Origin: Hyperoodon ampullatus
Lineage: Eukaryota > Chordata > Mammalia > Artiodactyla > Ziphiidae
Direction: 5' to 3'
NCBI GenBank assembly: GCA_949752795.1
Contig: OX457064.1
Span: 38,684,368 to 38,748,367, forward strand
Length of the DNA stretch: 64,000 nucleotides
Part shown: in pieces, positions 21,200-34,086 of the stretch
How the letters are laid out: the number at the start of each line of letters is the position of its first letter
Position numbering within the stretch: position 1 is the first letter of the stretch
Notes under the pieces: generated by a model
What the model was told of the DNA's origin: nothing
Seen by the model: only the letters and a program-made list of their open reading frames with translations
Databases searched by the model: none
Translations under genes and position numbers: made by a program

Positions 21200-24100
21200 G
21201 AATTTGAACTACTGATTAAAAATGACTGATCAAAAAGTCAAAAAGCTATAAGAGCAGTATTAAAAAATAACATAAATATAATTACTAAATAAAAATGATT
21301 AGTGGTAATATAAATGTGTTTTATTACAGACCCTCAAGTGATTAATTTTACATTGCATGTGAAAATAGTTTCTAAAACACTATAACATGGCAAGTGTATA
21401 TTTCCATTAACCAGATCAGCAAAGACTCAAAAAAGTCAAACAATTTAACTACAAATATTTAAAATCTGTCCTGGGGGAAAAAAAAAGAGAAAATTGCTGA
21501 AAGTTGGCTGGCTTTAATATTCCCCCAATGGTAATCTCTGTTTAAAAAAGAAAGCTAAGCCCATAAATTTATGACCAACTGGAACTGTTCATGGCCAAGC
21601 AATTAAGGATCAAGGATCCTAGAGTCATATAACACTAGGAAATGATCAAAGAGAAAACCTATTAAAGCAGTAAATTTAAAAGAGACAAGAAAGAAGCAAA
21701 ACATATAATAAAGGATATAATGAGTGTAGGTTCAGTTTGAAACTCTGTTATAATATTTGTCACTGTTTTTAAAAAAATACTTGTCAAAGCAAAGGAAAAC
21801 ACTCAGAGATAAAAGTATCCTATGTAAAATATCATAAAATTATTTTTTCACTTTACTTATTCATAGAATTTGACTCTTCTGCTGTAAGTTAGTATATCTG
21901 AGGAAAAGAGATTAAATTCCTGATCCAAAGAGGCCATATTATTAACTATAAAAGCCAGGATTTGAATACCATGATACCCTGACTCAATAAGAATGTCCTA
22001 CCATTCTTTTCATCCATCCATGTTTCAATCTGCATGGATTTGATTATATTAAGTCCATAAATTAAAATTTAAAAGAATCTCTAAATCTTACAGTTTTAGT
22101 TACGGAAGGTATCATGAATGTTAGAGTTTCATGTTTTCAAATGTAAATTCTGGAAAAAAACACATAGCTAAATTACCATCTAAAATGGATAACATCATGG
22201 GTTAATGAAACAACACTATTTGATGATTTCAAATGTGTTGATCTTTTAGGCATACAAACCTACTTTGGACATTTCTAGAATTCAGAAATCACAATTGCTG
22301 CGATACTGCAAGTTTTGTAAATTACTTGACATACAGTAATTAAAAAAAAAAGCAGATAAAGTTAGTACCCAAACCCTGTGAGTGTAAAAAAAAGCGCACA
22401 TACAAACACCTTAAACTCTATAAAACATCAACCCTTAAAAAGGCTTTTTATTTAATTCATTTTTACTGCTTGTTCAAGCTCATTCTTCATATATATACAT
22501 GCATATATATTTGTTTTGCAAGATAATGTTCTGAAATCCAGAGAAACACATAAGCTGAAGATGAATAAACACAATAGCTCTTTTTTGAAAACCTAATGAA
22601 CTGGAAATGAACTGTTAAAGCATCTACAAAAGGAAGACCAAGAAAAGAGCACATATAATTTTAATGTAAAATAAAGTCAAAAAAGATCCATGTAAACAAT
22701 GAGGTTGAATAAATTTTAGATCATCACATAAAGTAAGTTAACTCTCACCATCCTCTCCTCTCACAGCATTTTTAGACTTGGTGAATTTAAAATACTCCAA
22801 TATGTAAAATATTTACACTTAATACATGCTTAAAATAATCACCATTTTATAATGATTCATGACTCACTGCCCCTACACTGCCTAGTTTTAAAAATAACCA
22901 GAAAACTATTCCCTATGACAGTTGCAAATGCAGAACTTTGGAATTAGAAACTCAGATCCTCAAGCTCACCTCTGTCGGGCTTAACGCAGCCTACACAAAA
23001 ATCACCTTTTTTTTGTTTATAAGTTTTCCTTTCCACAAATTAAATTTGTACATCTCAAATATAGAGGTGTCATAAAGAGTAACTCATGACTGAGATTAAT
23101 GAAGGATGCAAAAGATTTCACAGTTAATGACTATATTTTAATGGTATAATAACTACATGAGTATTTTACAGAATTAACAAATACTACATACCCTTGACAT
23201 TTACTATTGTCTCAAAGAAAGAAAACTTTTCTGCCTTTTTTTACCTCATTAGGTATTTGTGTCTCAACAAAGAACGTGGATTAGTCATTCTCATCAATTT
23301 TGGGGATTGCTGTCGAAAAGTAGAATAATTTAAACAATCCTTACATGATGATGAATATTTTTAAAACTGATAATGAAATCTAATTCAAAAATTTTACATG
23401 TTGAAATTACTCTTGCTAGGAATAAAACATTACCATACTGATTCAGACTGGTTAACAAGCACAATGTCCACTGTTTGACCCTGGCATTAAGAGACACAAT
23501 ATAGGAGGAAACAACCCTTTCCTTTCACATCAACCAATTTCAAAGACTGGGTTATGTATAACCACCCAAATCTAAGTGTCTCTTAATAAACTATGACTGA
23601 TCATAGTCATTAAGTAATTTAAACTTATTAAATATTTTCCATCTCAAAGGTAACATGATATGTGAGTCTAAAACTCATTTTATGACTGGGGTCTTCTTTT
23701 TATTCTCTACTTTTCTTTTTAAATTAGAAAGGGATAGTTTAATTTTAACAATTTGAAATTTGATGAAAAAGCATGAACGTGATGTTAAAGATTTTAGGCT
23801 TTCAGTCTATATTTCCAAAACCTAAGTCTGCACTGACTTGCCAGGTCATAGCTCCACTTCGTCATTTTCTGTCTTCAGGCTCCCCTCAACTTTGATTTAA
23901 TCTATCAAGATGCAAAATTTGCACTTTACTATGTTTAATTACCAACATGAGAAAATAGCAATTTTGAATTTTTAAAATTTGTTTCCTAAAAATACAAAAG
24001 ACACTACAGAAGTACTTCAAAGATACATAATTTAGAAAAGTCTTTAAACAGTTAAAATAAGCAGGGAAGAATAGAAGGTAACACAGAAGAACAATGTTAC

Positions 24101-24830
24101 TGAGGAAACTGAAGAGAACTTAAAACACCTTCTACAATTTCAATTAATCTATTATTAATATAGCATTGTTATTAATCCTTAAACATGTTTAAATGTGTCC
24201 ACTGTGCAGAAATTAAAAATAAAGTATCACCTTGTTCTGGAATTTTTAATCTATCAAATTTACAAAGGGAGTGATTTTTTTCCTTTAAATCCAGAGACCT
24301 ATTTTTCCATCCTATCTATACTGACAAAACTGAAAAACACACCAAGATTGCCAGACGACTGGGAAGTATTAATACAACAGGAACATGCAGCAAAGAAGAA
24401 AAAGACCATAGGCCCAGGAACAAGATAATGAACACAAAGTGAAGGCAAAGGAGCAAAGAGGATGGCACAAGGACGTAAGGGGCAGTACTGAAAGCACCAA
24501 GAAAGGGCACAGTGATACAGGTAGTTCAAAGAAGATTGAATCCTTAAATACTTCTACACGTTTCACTGTATGATCCAGCCAATCAATTAATTAAAAGCCA
24601 TGTAAAAAATTTCTTACTGCTGATTCCTTAAAACAAACATTCCTTGCATTTGTACATTTAGAAATACAGAAGAATATAATTGATAGAACCAATAATTATA
24701 ATTGGCTATTAACAGAAAGCTTATTTGGAAATAGCAAAATATTAACGTCAAAAACTAAGCCCTAGAGCCATATTTCTAAGTATATAATTTAGAATTTCCA
24801 CATTGTTTTTTAGATATGTTAATACAATTA
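21200..24830. other. Longest quiet stretch of AHR intron 2
   Basis: About 3.6 kb of AT-rich sequence in which I see no recent SINE or LINE, no splice-framed coding segment and no RNA gene. An AT-rich palindromic stretch lies at about 22488-22510. Confidence 0.5.
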
Positions 24831-24837
24831 AGTTAAT

Positions 24838-24960
24838 AAATAATTATTGAGTGCTCACTCTGGGTCAGGTATTGTCCTAAGTGTTTAAGGTGTAACAGTA
24901 AACATATTGATAATATTCTCAAGGACCTTCCATTCTAGTGAGAAAAATAGGCAATAAATG
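24838..24960 (-). repeat. L2 3'-end remnant (reverse)
   Basis: TTATTGAGTGCTCACTCTGG, GTCAGGTATTGTCCTAAG and CTTCCATTCTAGTGAG match the reversed L2 3' end. Confidence 0.6.
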
Positions 24961-25495
24961 GCATATTTAAGTGCACCAAAAAAAAGCATATTATGAAAAT
25001 GAAAATTTTATAATCATTGCTTCATCATCTGTAAAATAAAGAGTGTACAAACTGAAAAACAATTCTCTGAGCTTTACTGTCTAGAATACATATAGTTCAA
25101 GAGTTTTCAAGGATTAAACGTTCAAAGGTTCCCACTGTTCCTCAGTTGAAACCAAAACTAAGAACTAATGAAACTTCTAATCCTTTTCCCTCCCTTGAAA
25201 ATGCTCCCTAAATGTTGCATTATAAATACTTAATGTGCACATTTTTAAAGGATTTCACATACAGTATTTGTCACAGTTTCTGAGATACTCAACCTTGAGC
25301 TATTAGGGGGCAGAAGCCTTTTTTCCCCTCTTTCTTCTTCATGAATTCAGCACAGTGCACACTATTTAGAATACAGCACAATCTCGAATTACAAAATGTA
25401 TTAAAAATGATTTCAGTTTAATTATGTCAAAGAAACACTTTCTAACTTTACCACAATGACTGAGTCTTGTTCAAGTACTTCAAAGTTATATTTTA

Positions 25496-25704
25496 TCTTT
25501 TTTTTTTTTTTTGCGGTACGCGGGCCTCTCACTGTTGTGGCCTCTCCCGTTGCGGAGCACAGGCTCTGGATGCGCAGGCTCAGCGGCCATGGCTCACGGG
25601 CCCAGCCGCTCCGCGGCATATGGGATCCTCCCAGACCGGGGCACGAACCCGTATCCCCTGCATCAGCAGGCGGACTCTCAACCACTGCGCCACCAGGGAG
25701 GCCC
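25496..25704 (-). mobile_element. CHR SINE, short form
   Basis: Perfect target duplications CAAAGTTATATTTTA at 25481-25495 and 25705-25719. Intact head and B box. AHR-sense orientation in intron 2. Confidence 0.95.
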
Positions 25705-26414
25705 CAAAGTTATATTTTAGAATGTTTTGATTAATTAGAAATGGATAAAGATTAATGTTGTACTTGAAACTTAAGTGCTGCTTTTCAGACAGTCTTAGAA
25801 GTATAGTAGTCATGGCTCCAAAGTTTAAGAAGATCCCATCCAAGCTGGATTATTTAAACTCACAATAAATAGATGTATTTTCTTGGAAAAATATCTATTG
25901 TTACAGTAAAACTTGAGTTTCCTTTCTAACAAGATTGTATGATTACTCGTTTATATTGTTCTTTCCGCAGGAATTCACACACCCCCTGTTTGCATCCTGT
26001 TATTCACTTAGAGCTTCCCTTCACTTCGCTCTACTCTTTCCCTAATAGTGGGAGAGTGGTTTTAACCGCAGACAAAAATCCTAATCACTGTCCGCCTGCT
26101 CCAAGTCTCCTCATTTGCATTTAGTACTTGTTCAGGTCATAAGAATTACTTGCAAATTTTATTCTCTGTGTTTTTTTCAAAATATTGCATTGCCTTCCTA
26201 GAGAACTGATGGTCTGGGGAAGACTTTGGGATTTTTCACACATTATTTCCCTCATCTTCCATCAAACTCTGTTCCTGTACTGAACAACCCTACAAAACTG
26301 CTTAGAATACACACTACCCTGAAATCACACTTATAGTCTTTCTAAAACTTTGTACATTTGGATTTGTCTTTCTAAAGGCAAAGAAAAAAATTTTTTTAAT
26401 AATTCAGGACATAA

Positions 26415-26597
26415 TCAAAACCAGGTTAAATCACTGCCTCAGACTTATCTAGAATGCTTATAAAAATACAGATTCCTGGGTTCTACATAAACCTACAAAG
26501 AATCAGCATAAAAAGAGCATGTGCTAGAATGTGCATTTTAACAGGCTTTCGAGGTTATGCTGATGCATACTAAAGTATAAAAACCAGTAATTCAAAG
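26415..26597 (+). repeat. MER5A-like remnant
   Basis: AATACAGATTCCTGGGTTCT, AGAATGTGCATTTTAACAGG and TATGCTGATGCATACTAAAG follow the MER5A pattern. Ends are eroded. Confidence 0.7.
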
Positions 26598-26617
26598 TAC
26601 CTAAAATTAAAGATAAT

Positions 26618-27328
26618 ATGACCCAACAATCCCAACAAATCCCAACAAACTGGGCATATACCCTGAGAAAACCGTAATTCAAAGAGTCACGTACCACAAT
26701 GTTCATTGCAGCACTATTTACAATAGCCGGGACATGGAAGGTACATTTGGTAGTCCCTAAGTGTCCCTAAGTGTCCATCAACAGATGAATGGATAAAGAA
26801 GATGTGGCACATATATACAATGGAATATTACTCAGCCATAAAAGAAACGAAATTGAGTTATTTGCAGTGAGGTGGATGGACCTAGAGACTGTCATACAGA
26901 GTGAAGTAAGTCAGAAAGAGAAAAACAAATACCGTATGCTAACACATATATATGGAATCTAAAAAAAAAAAAAGAAAGGTTCTGAAGAACCTAGGGGCAG
27001 GACAGGAATAAAGATGCAGTCGTAGAGAATGGACTTGAGGACATGGGGAGGGGGAAGGGTAAGCTGGGACGAAGTGGTAGAGTAGCATGGACATATATAC
27101 ACTACCAAATGTAAAATAGATAGCTAGTGGGAAGAAGCTGCATAGCACAGGGAGATCAGCCCGGTGCTTTGTGTCCCCCTAGAGGGGTGGGATAGGGAGG
27201 GTGGGAGGGAGACACAAGAGGGAAGGGATATGGGGATATATGTATACATATAGCTGATTCACTTTGTTATACAGCAGTAACTAACACAACATTGTAAAGC
27301 AATTATACTCCAATAAAGATGTTAAAAA
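26618..27328 (+). mobile_element. L1 3'-end insertion (0.7 kb)
   Basis: Covers the end of ORF2 and the 3' UTR, ending CCAATAAAGATG plus an A tail. Target duplications AAAGATAAT at 26609-26617 and 27329-27337. Two small internal tandem duplications (CCCAACAAAT near 26629 and CCTAAGTGTC near 26757) have disrupted the frame. Confidence 0.92.
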
Positions 27329-27553
27329 AAAGATAATTGATGAAGGAATGACACAAATAGGGTAATAAGATCTTACTGTCGAATACATTGAGCCAGAATA
27401 AAAAATAAACTTATTAACGAAAAGCCAAGAAAATACTTTTTAACAAATGAGAATTCCACAATGAGCCCCGCTACACTATGACATTCTTTATAAGGTAGAT
27501 TTGGGAATCGCTTTTACTTGAGGTATTGAACAGGATACACATCTAATCATGAA

Positions 27554-27601
<48 letters not shown>

Positions 27602-27623
27602 GGAGGGAGGGAGGGAGGGAGAC
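27554..27623 (+). repeat. Compound microsatellite (TA)n(GA)n(GGGA)n
   Basis: Three adjoining arrays: TA units to about 27578, GA units to about 27600, then GGGA units to about 27621. Purine-rich strand over the last half. Confidence 0.95.
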
Positions 27624-28085
27624 TGCTTTTTACATTAAATATACATATATTAATGTATATGTATGTGTATGCATGTGTGTAAGCATATACACATACTCAC
27701 ACACATAGAGACAGCCTAGAAAGCAGTAAGTATGTTAATACTGAAATGGCGCACTGGCTATTCTCCAAGCAGCTTCAATTCTACTCCACTGCTTCTAAAC
27801 AGGGAACAACCCATACATTTGTTTTCTCTTTTTAACATATAACTTGATTTCCCATTATAGAGGAGAAGGAAACGAAAAGGCAAAATGATCATGTCAATAC
27901 ATCTTAACCAAAGTCAAGGAATAGTGCCTCCTTGGCTTCTCGACTATAAACCCTCTAACGACAGAGACCATATCTTACATGTCACGGAACCCTCCATCAT
28001 AAGGTCAAACAGCACAGCATGTGAATAAATGCTGAAGATCAGGACTGTATTCCAAGAAGCTGGGATTGACCTTGGGGTTACAGTC

Positions 28086-28232
28086 TACAACGGGGGCTCC
28101 CAAACTTGCCACACCACCAGAGTTTATGATTCCATTGGTCTAGGGTAGGGCCCAAGATCTGGCATTTCTAACAAATGCCCAGGTGACACTAATGCTGACT
28201 GTCTAGGGTCTATACTTTGAGAATCACAGATC
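28086..28232 (+). repeat. MER5A-like remnant
   Basis: GGGCTCCCAAACTTG at the start, GGGCCCAAGATCTGGCATTT and GCCCAGGTGACACTAATGCT inside, TTTGAGAATCACAGA at the end. Confidence 0.75.
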
Positions 28233-28382
28233 TAGGGAAAAATTCTCAGGATTCTGCTATATATATATGGTTCCCAGAAAAGAGAAGTAACTTAGATATG
28301 GTCAGCAAAAACAACAGAGGGAATGTGGAAACCTAGTTCTAGCTCGATCACAAAATAAATATACAGCTGATACATAGACACA

Positions 28383-28413
28383 CATATATATATATACACA
28401 CACACACACACAC
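28383..28413 (+). repeat. (TA)n(CA)n microsatellite
   Basis: About six TA units followed by about nine CA units. Confidence 0.9.
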
Positions 28414-28609
28414 CACCACTGAACATCACGTGACTCACCTAGAAGATGAAGGGTCTGCTATACATGAAGATTGAAAATTCAAAGGCTTTTTATATAGATC
28501 AGAGAAAACATAAGTGCCTACTATGAACACTTAAATATATAATCTTCCCTGAAGTTATTATCCTCAAATCAGTGTATATTGCCCAGATCACAATGGTTAA
28601 ACTATACAA

Positions 28610-29256
28610 TTTTTTTAAACATCTTTATTGGAGTATAATTGCTTTAAAATGGTGTGTTAGTTTCTGCTTTATAACAAACTGAATCAGCTACACATATACA
28701 TATATCCCCATATCCCCTCCCTCTTGCATCTCCCTCCCACCTTCTCTATCCCACCCCTTTAGGTGGTCACAAAGCACCTAGCTGATCTCCCTGTGCAATG
28801 TGGCTGCTTCCCACTAGCTATCTATTGTACATTTGGTAGTGTATATATGACCATGCCACTCTCTCACTTCATCCCAGCTTACACTTCCCCTCCCTGTGTC
28901 CTCAAGTCCATTCTCTACGTCTGCGTCTTTATTCCTGTCCTGCCCCTAGGTTCTTCAGAACCTTTTTTTTTTTTAGATTCCATATATATGTGTCAGCATA
29001 CAGTATTTGTTTTTCTCTTTCTGACTTACTCCACTCTGTATGACAGCCTCTAGGTCCATCCACCTCACTACAAATAACTCAATTTCGTTTCTTTGTATAG
29101 CTGAGTAATATTCCATTGTATATATGTGCCACATCTTCTTTATCCATTCATCTGTCGATGGACACTTAGGCTGCTTCCATGTCCCGACTATTGTAAATAG
29201 AGCTGCAATGAACAGTGTGGTACATGACTCTATTTGAATTATGGTTTTCTCAGGGT
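28610..29256 (-). mobile_element. L1 3'-end insertion, sense to AHR in intron 2
   Basis: Minus-strand L1 from about the last 90 codons of ORF2 through the 3' UTR. The L1 polyadenylation signal AATAAA (TTTATT on plus, 28624-28629) therefore faces the same way as AHR transcription. No clear target duplication. Confidence 0.92.
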
Positions 29257-29739
29257 AGGAGCAACAAAAAGCCAAGTAACTTCGTAAATGGATTATATTA
29301 ATCATTTAGTCGAGCAGTTTTTGACCAAGAATCAGAAACCCAAGGAGTACATTTATTGCTTTAGTCTGCACTCCCTAAAGGCATTTATTACTGTACTACA
29401 GCTTTGTGGTAGTCCATTATTCTCCTTTTCCTTTTTGGCTCTTCAAAAACTTGAATACTTAAGCTCGTACATGATCTTGTGTTTTGCTATCCTTTTTACT
29501 GTAAAATGCAAATATTTTAAGGGATATTTTGACTCTAAATATGATAAAAGAATTTATCACCTAAAAAAAACTATATAATTTTTAATCTAAAATGAAGAGC
29601 ATGCAAACAAACCGATAAATAAAAAAGATGCTCAGACTAAACACAGCGAACCATCTAAACATAAACCTAAAGGGAAGTAACTGTTCTGCAATATTCTACA
29701 CACAAATCGCAAATTCAAGTATCTGTAAATATGTCAAGG

Positions 29740-29878
29740 GCAGCAGTATCAGCATCATCTGACAGTTTGTAAGAAGAGCAAAATCTCTGGCTACACCAAA
29801 ACCTACTGAATAAGAACCTTCATCTTATCAGGGTCCCTATGTGATTTATGAGCACGTTAAAGTTTAAGAGCACTGACA
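29740..29878 (+). repeat. MER5A-like remnant
   Basis: GGCAGCAGTATCAGCATCAT, CTACTGAATAAGAACCTTCA and GAGCACTGACATG fit the family, with high divergence. Confidence 0.65.
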
Positions 29879-30114
29879 TGTCACTGAGATTTTACCATTA
29901 ATTCTTTACTACTATGGGTAAAATGACATGGTATATTTAAAAGACAGAACAGTTCCTAAAATATCTATTTCTGACATATAAACAGACAAAAAGAGAAATC
30001 GAGGAATTATTTTACATGAGAAGACACACTGAAGCATTATTTTCAAACAAAAACTTCCATTTAAAATAATTTATGACTATGATATACTGTGCAATTAAAG
30101 TGTAACAAATATCA

Positions 30115-30245
30115 CCTAGTTCAAATCCCTAGCTTAAAGCAGAGTAAACTGATGCTAACATGTTAAAGTCAAATAGTTGTCAGTGGCACAACGGAGACTG
30201 AAATCCACCTCTACTGACTCCAGTGACAAAATGCTCTTTCCAATG
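30115..30245 (-). repeat. MIR remnant (reverse)
   Basis: AAAGCAGAGTAAACTGATGC and a CAGTGGCACAACGGAGACTG block resemble reversed MIR. About 500 bp upstream of exon 2. Confidence 0.5.
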
Positions 30246-30733
30246 GAAAAAAAAATTTAATTACATTTTCCTGGAGCAAACATATAGTTAATATAAAGCA
30301 GTAGAAGTATACATAACTTTGAAAGGATAAATAAAATGATGTATCTGTGAAACATATTGAAGGAAATCCAGCAAAAATATATCATAGTAGTTAATATGTG
30401 TTTTATTCTTTCCATTAAAAAAAAGACCTTAAAAAATTGAGTAGAAAGGAGAAGAACCAGAAAGTGTCCTTCTTAATATAGTGTTATGATTTTCAAAGAA
30501 TGACACCACATATTATTTAAGTGGCAGCATATGTTTGATGAATCAATCTGGAAAACTGATTTTAGAAATATTAAAAATTTGGCTTTGCTACCTAAGTTTT
30601 ACTATCCAGCAATAAACAGAACTTTTTCAAGTAAGGCTCATTTTTGCAGTTTTCAACACAGAAGCAGAAACAGCCGTATTCAACGTAAGTATTTTGTAAG
30701 CGACTGTAGAAAAATTAAACCCTTCTGTCTTAC

Positions 30734-30921
30734 CATCAAAGAAGCTCTTGGCTCTGAGATAACTGACACTGAGCCTAAGAACTGAAAGTTTGTCCAGCTT
30801 ATTAATAACATCTTGTGGAAAAGGCAGCAGGCTGGCCAAACGGTCCAATTCCGTATTAAGTCGGTCTCTATGCCGCTTTGAAGGATTCGACTTGATTCCT
30901 TCAGCTGGGACTGGCTTGACA
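30734..30921 (-). CDS. AHR: AHR coding exon 2 (bHLH DNA-binding and dimerisation domain)
   Basis: Encodes residues 22-84, running from [10 protein letters not shown] to LRAKSFFD, plus one base. The acceptor AG is at 30922-30923 and the donor GTAAGA begins at 30733. The basic region SKRHRDRLN (residues 36-44) contains the second nuclear localisation cluster and the residues that read the TNGC half of the xenobiotic response element. Helix 1, loop and helix 2 follow, with the leucine-rich export signal at about residues 63-73. Compared with my recollection of human AHR the only change in this exon is Val26 for Ile. Such constraint is expected of a DNA-binding domain and argues for a functional gene. 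Confidence 0.97.
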
Positions 30922-31867
30922 CTAAAAAACAAACAAAATTCCATAAAATACATTAAAATCTATAAAGAAAAAATTTTGATCACATTATAACATCTCCTCA
31001 ACTATTTTTCTAACAAAACAAACATCTAAAATCTACTTCAGGTTTACATAAATCCTTTCAAAATGCTCCCTTCATATCTTAATTAAGAAAAACAAGGGAA
31101 TGGGTAAACTCCTTCATAATGTTTTATTAAAAATTTATGAACCCATCACAGGAAAATGCTGAGTACCTCTTATATATCTCATACATTTGTGGTACATGAT
31201 TCCCAATTAACAAATCTATTAGGAGTTTTTCCCCTTCACACACATCTATTGTTAGGGGGAAGAAAGAAATCTGCAGTAAGTTATGTGAAAATTATGCCTC
31301 CTTTGCTATCCTCCACAAAAATCATCTTGGCATCATTTATGTTGCAAATAAATAGGAGCGACCCTAAATAAAAAGCTGTTCTTCATCATCCTCAGCTTCC
31401 TATATTTAACACTTTCCTGTCAGTGACAACTTCTCAAAGCCATTGTGGCATCTCCACAGGGTCCTCCAGCCATCTAATGGGGTCCTCCAATATTAAGGCG
31501 AGAAAAAATTTGACTTTAGTTATTGATATTTGTTGATTGTGACAAATATTAGAGGTTAACTGTTTACCAGCAATTGCCAGCAAATTTTGCTTTTATGACT
31601 GGTCAGTAATCCTTCTTAATTATTAGCCATCATAGTTTGTGTCTCAATTAGAAAATCCAATGAAATCCCAACATTTAGCATGATTTTCATCTGAGAAAAA
31701 AGATACTTATGGTTAGGAGTAGAACTTGAGTTCAGAAATGAGAAACTGAACTTCACACAAAAGCCTTAGCCAGGATTTCATAACAGAAATTAATTAAAGT
31801 GGATTTACAGATCATCAGACACCTAATGTTGAAATATAAAAAGAGAAGATATTAAAAAACTAAACAG

Positions 31868-32163
31868 GGGCTTCCCTGGTGGCGCAGTGGTTGAGAGTCT
31901 GCCTGCCAATGCAGCGGACACGGGTTCAAGCTCTGATCTGGGAGGATCCCACATGCCGCGGAGCAACTGGGCCCATGAGCCACAATTACTGAGCCTGCGC
32001 ATCTGGAGCCTGTGCTCCGCAACAAGAGAGGCCGCGATAGTGAGAGGCCTGCGCACCGCGATGAAGAGTGGCCCCCGCTTGCCACAACTAGAGAAAGCCC
32101 TCGCACAGAAACGAAGACCCAACGCAGCCATAAATTAATTAATTAATTAATTTTAAAAAAAAA
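31868..32163 (+). mobile_element. CHR SINE, long form, in intron 1
   Basis: Starts GGGGCTTCCCTGGTGGCGCA, shows B box GGTTCAAGCTC, continues through AGAAAGCCCTCGCACAG and ends in an (AATT)n-like tail (32131-32153) with a short A run. Antisense to AHR. Confidence 0.93.
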
Positions 32164-32819
32164 CAAGGTAATTTTTAGATCATGTCTCTGTACCCCACCA
32201 TTTGCCAGAAAAATAAAGAATTAGCCGGAGCATTCTTATGATGAAGACTTTTTTCCTCCAGTTTTACTGAGAAGACAAATACATTTTTGATAATTCAAAT
32301 TAATTACATCTGAAAGAGCAGAAATTGGCTTGAGTATAATGCTGTTAATTTGATTCAATCAAAACATTTCTAGACAACATGTTTTCAATGTTATATGAAC
32401 ATGAAGAAGTAATACTTTATGCCAAAAGATAATAGAAAGTAATATGAAAACTTAACAGGCTTTTTTCAATGTCCCTACCCAGTAATTTCTTCAGAACTTG
32501 TCTATTTCTATTTTTTTCTATTACAGTTCATGTTATTTCTACAAAAAATAAGAGTAAGAAACTGGTAAAGTGGCATATATACAAAATAAGTCAGTAGATA
32601 CTTCCTCTAGACTATGCGTGTAACTACATACTTAACAGAAATTGGTGAGCATATCTCTAGCTATTTTCCCTGGTCACGTGTATACTCAAATTCAAGTCAC
32701 ACCTAATTACTGCATCTCTCCAATTAATCAACTGAATCTCAACTTTTACCTATAATGCATGTCTACCTCACTGAATAACTGTCTACTGACTAATCACCTG
32801 TTAAAGCAAATATTTATTT

Positions 32820-33745
32820 GCACCTACGTCCTGGGTGGTCCAGGAAAACATTCTTCTCCTATACACTCAAAAAGTGTGACGGGAGCTGAGTACAGTAGCA
32901 ACTGCTTGAAGAAAGATTTTTATAGAAAAGGTGATATCTGAGCTACAACTTGAAAGGTGAACAGGATTTCAGGAGGCGGCATAACTGAGGCACGGTGAAC
33001 TGTGAGAGGGCCTATCTGTGAAGCACAGGGTAAAGAGAGAGACGGGGAAGCTGGTTAGGGCCACCTTCCTTCAGTAAACAGTGACCACCCAACACGTGCT
33101 AAGCACAGAACACTGAGCAGTGAACCAGCTTCAAAGCGCTGCTCAGTTAGATCACTTTACTGTAGAGTCTTCCCTGACCTACTCCCACTGGATTCCTCCC
33201 AGGTGACTACTGTACTTTATGTATCTTATGTAAATGCCTCAAGCACCATTCCATTGAGAAATATTCTGTGCAGACAGCATTTCCCGTAATTGAAAATAAA
33301 ATCTAGTCGTGCACTCTTGGTAGCTTTCCAGTAATGATTATAAAACACTGGGGAGAAGACAGTAACACAAACAAGGAAGCAAGACAAGCTGCTCGGACAC
33401 AGAAAGAAATAACAATAACAGCAGGATAAAGAGGTTTAGAGGTGTTTCTCCATGTGATATTGCTGCCTGCCTTGCACTGGCTTTTTGCAGTAGTCAACCC
33501 TGCACTAGATGAGACTATTTCCATACACAATGCAACACTGTCCACAGCTCTAATGTATTATTATGCACATTATGGAATATTTAGCTTGAGATTGAATTTC
33601 CTAAGTCAAGTGTTATGCAACCTATATTGCATATATTTGTTTGTTCTCTTATTACAATATCAACTCAATCATTTTGTATCTCCAGTGCTCAGCATAGTAC
33701 TTGACACAGAGTGGACTCTCAATTAATGGTTGCTGATCAGAAGTG
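32820..33745. repeat. Two decayed L2 segments in opposite orientations
   Basis: 32820-33120 resembles reversed L2 (GGAGCTGAGTACAG, GAGCTACAACTTGAAAGGTG). 33130-33745 resembles the forward L2 3' end (TCTTCCCTGACCTACTCCCA, ATCTCCAGTGCTCAGCATAG, GTGGACTCTCAATTAATGG). Limits are approximate. Confidence 0.55.
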
Positions 33746-33904
33746 TCCAGAAAGGAAATGATTGGAGCCTGACCACAGGGAGTGATAGTGGGACGATAAC
33801 AAGTAAGGCCTGGCTTGAGATTCTTAAACACAGCACTCTGTACCTACCACAAAGCTCGGTACATAGCCAGACTCAAGTGTTCACTCAACTAAACTGACGT
33901 GCTG

Positions 33905-34086
33905 ACTTCCTAGGTATAGGAATGTGGGTTCGTGCCCCGGTCCGGGAAGATCCCACATGCCGCGGAGTGGCTGGGCCTGTGAGCCATGGCCGCTGAGCCT
34001 GCGTGTCCGGAGCCTGTGCTCCGCAACAGAAGAGGCCACAATAATGAGAGGCCCACATAACGCAAAAAAAAAAAAAAAAAAAAAAA
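33905..34086 (+). mobile_element. CHR SINE with damaged head
   Basis: From GGGTTCGTGCCCCGGTCC onward it is a normal short CHR element with a 23-base A tail. The 5' part (ACTTCCTAGGTATAGGAATG) has lost about 30 bp including the A-box region, so the internal promoter is broken. Confidence 0.88.

Noticed and set aside
25302..25316. Second CTCF-like motif (TATTAGGGGGCAG)
   Set aside because: It lacks the CCAC half of the core, so it scores poorly compared with 39249-39261.
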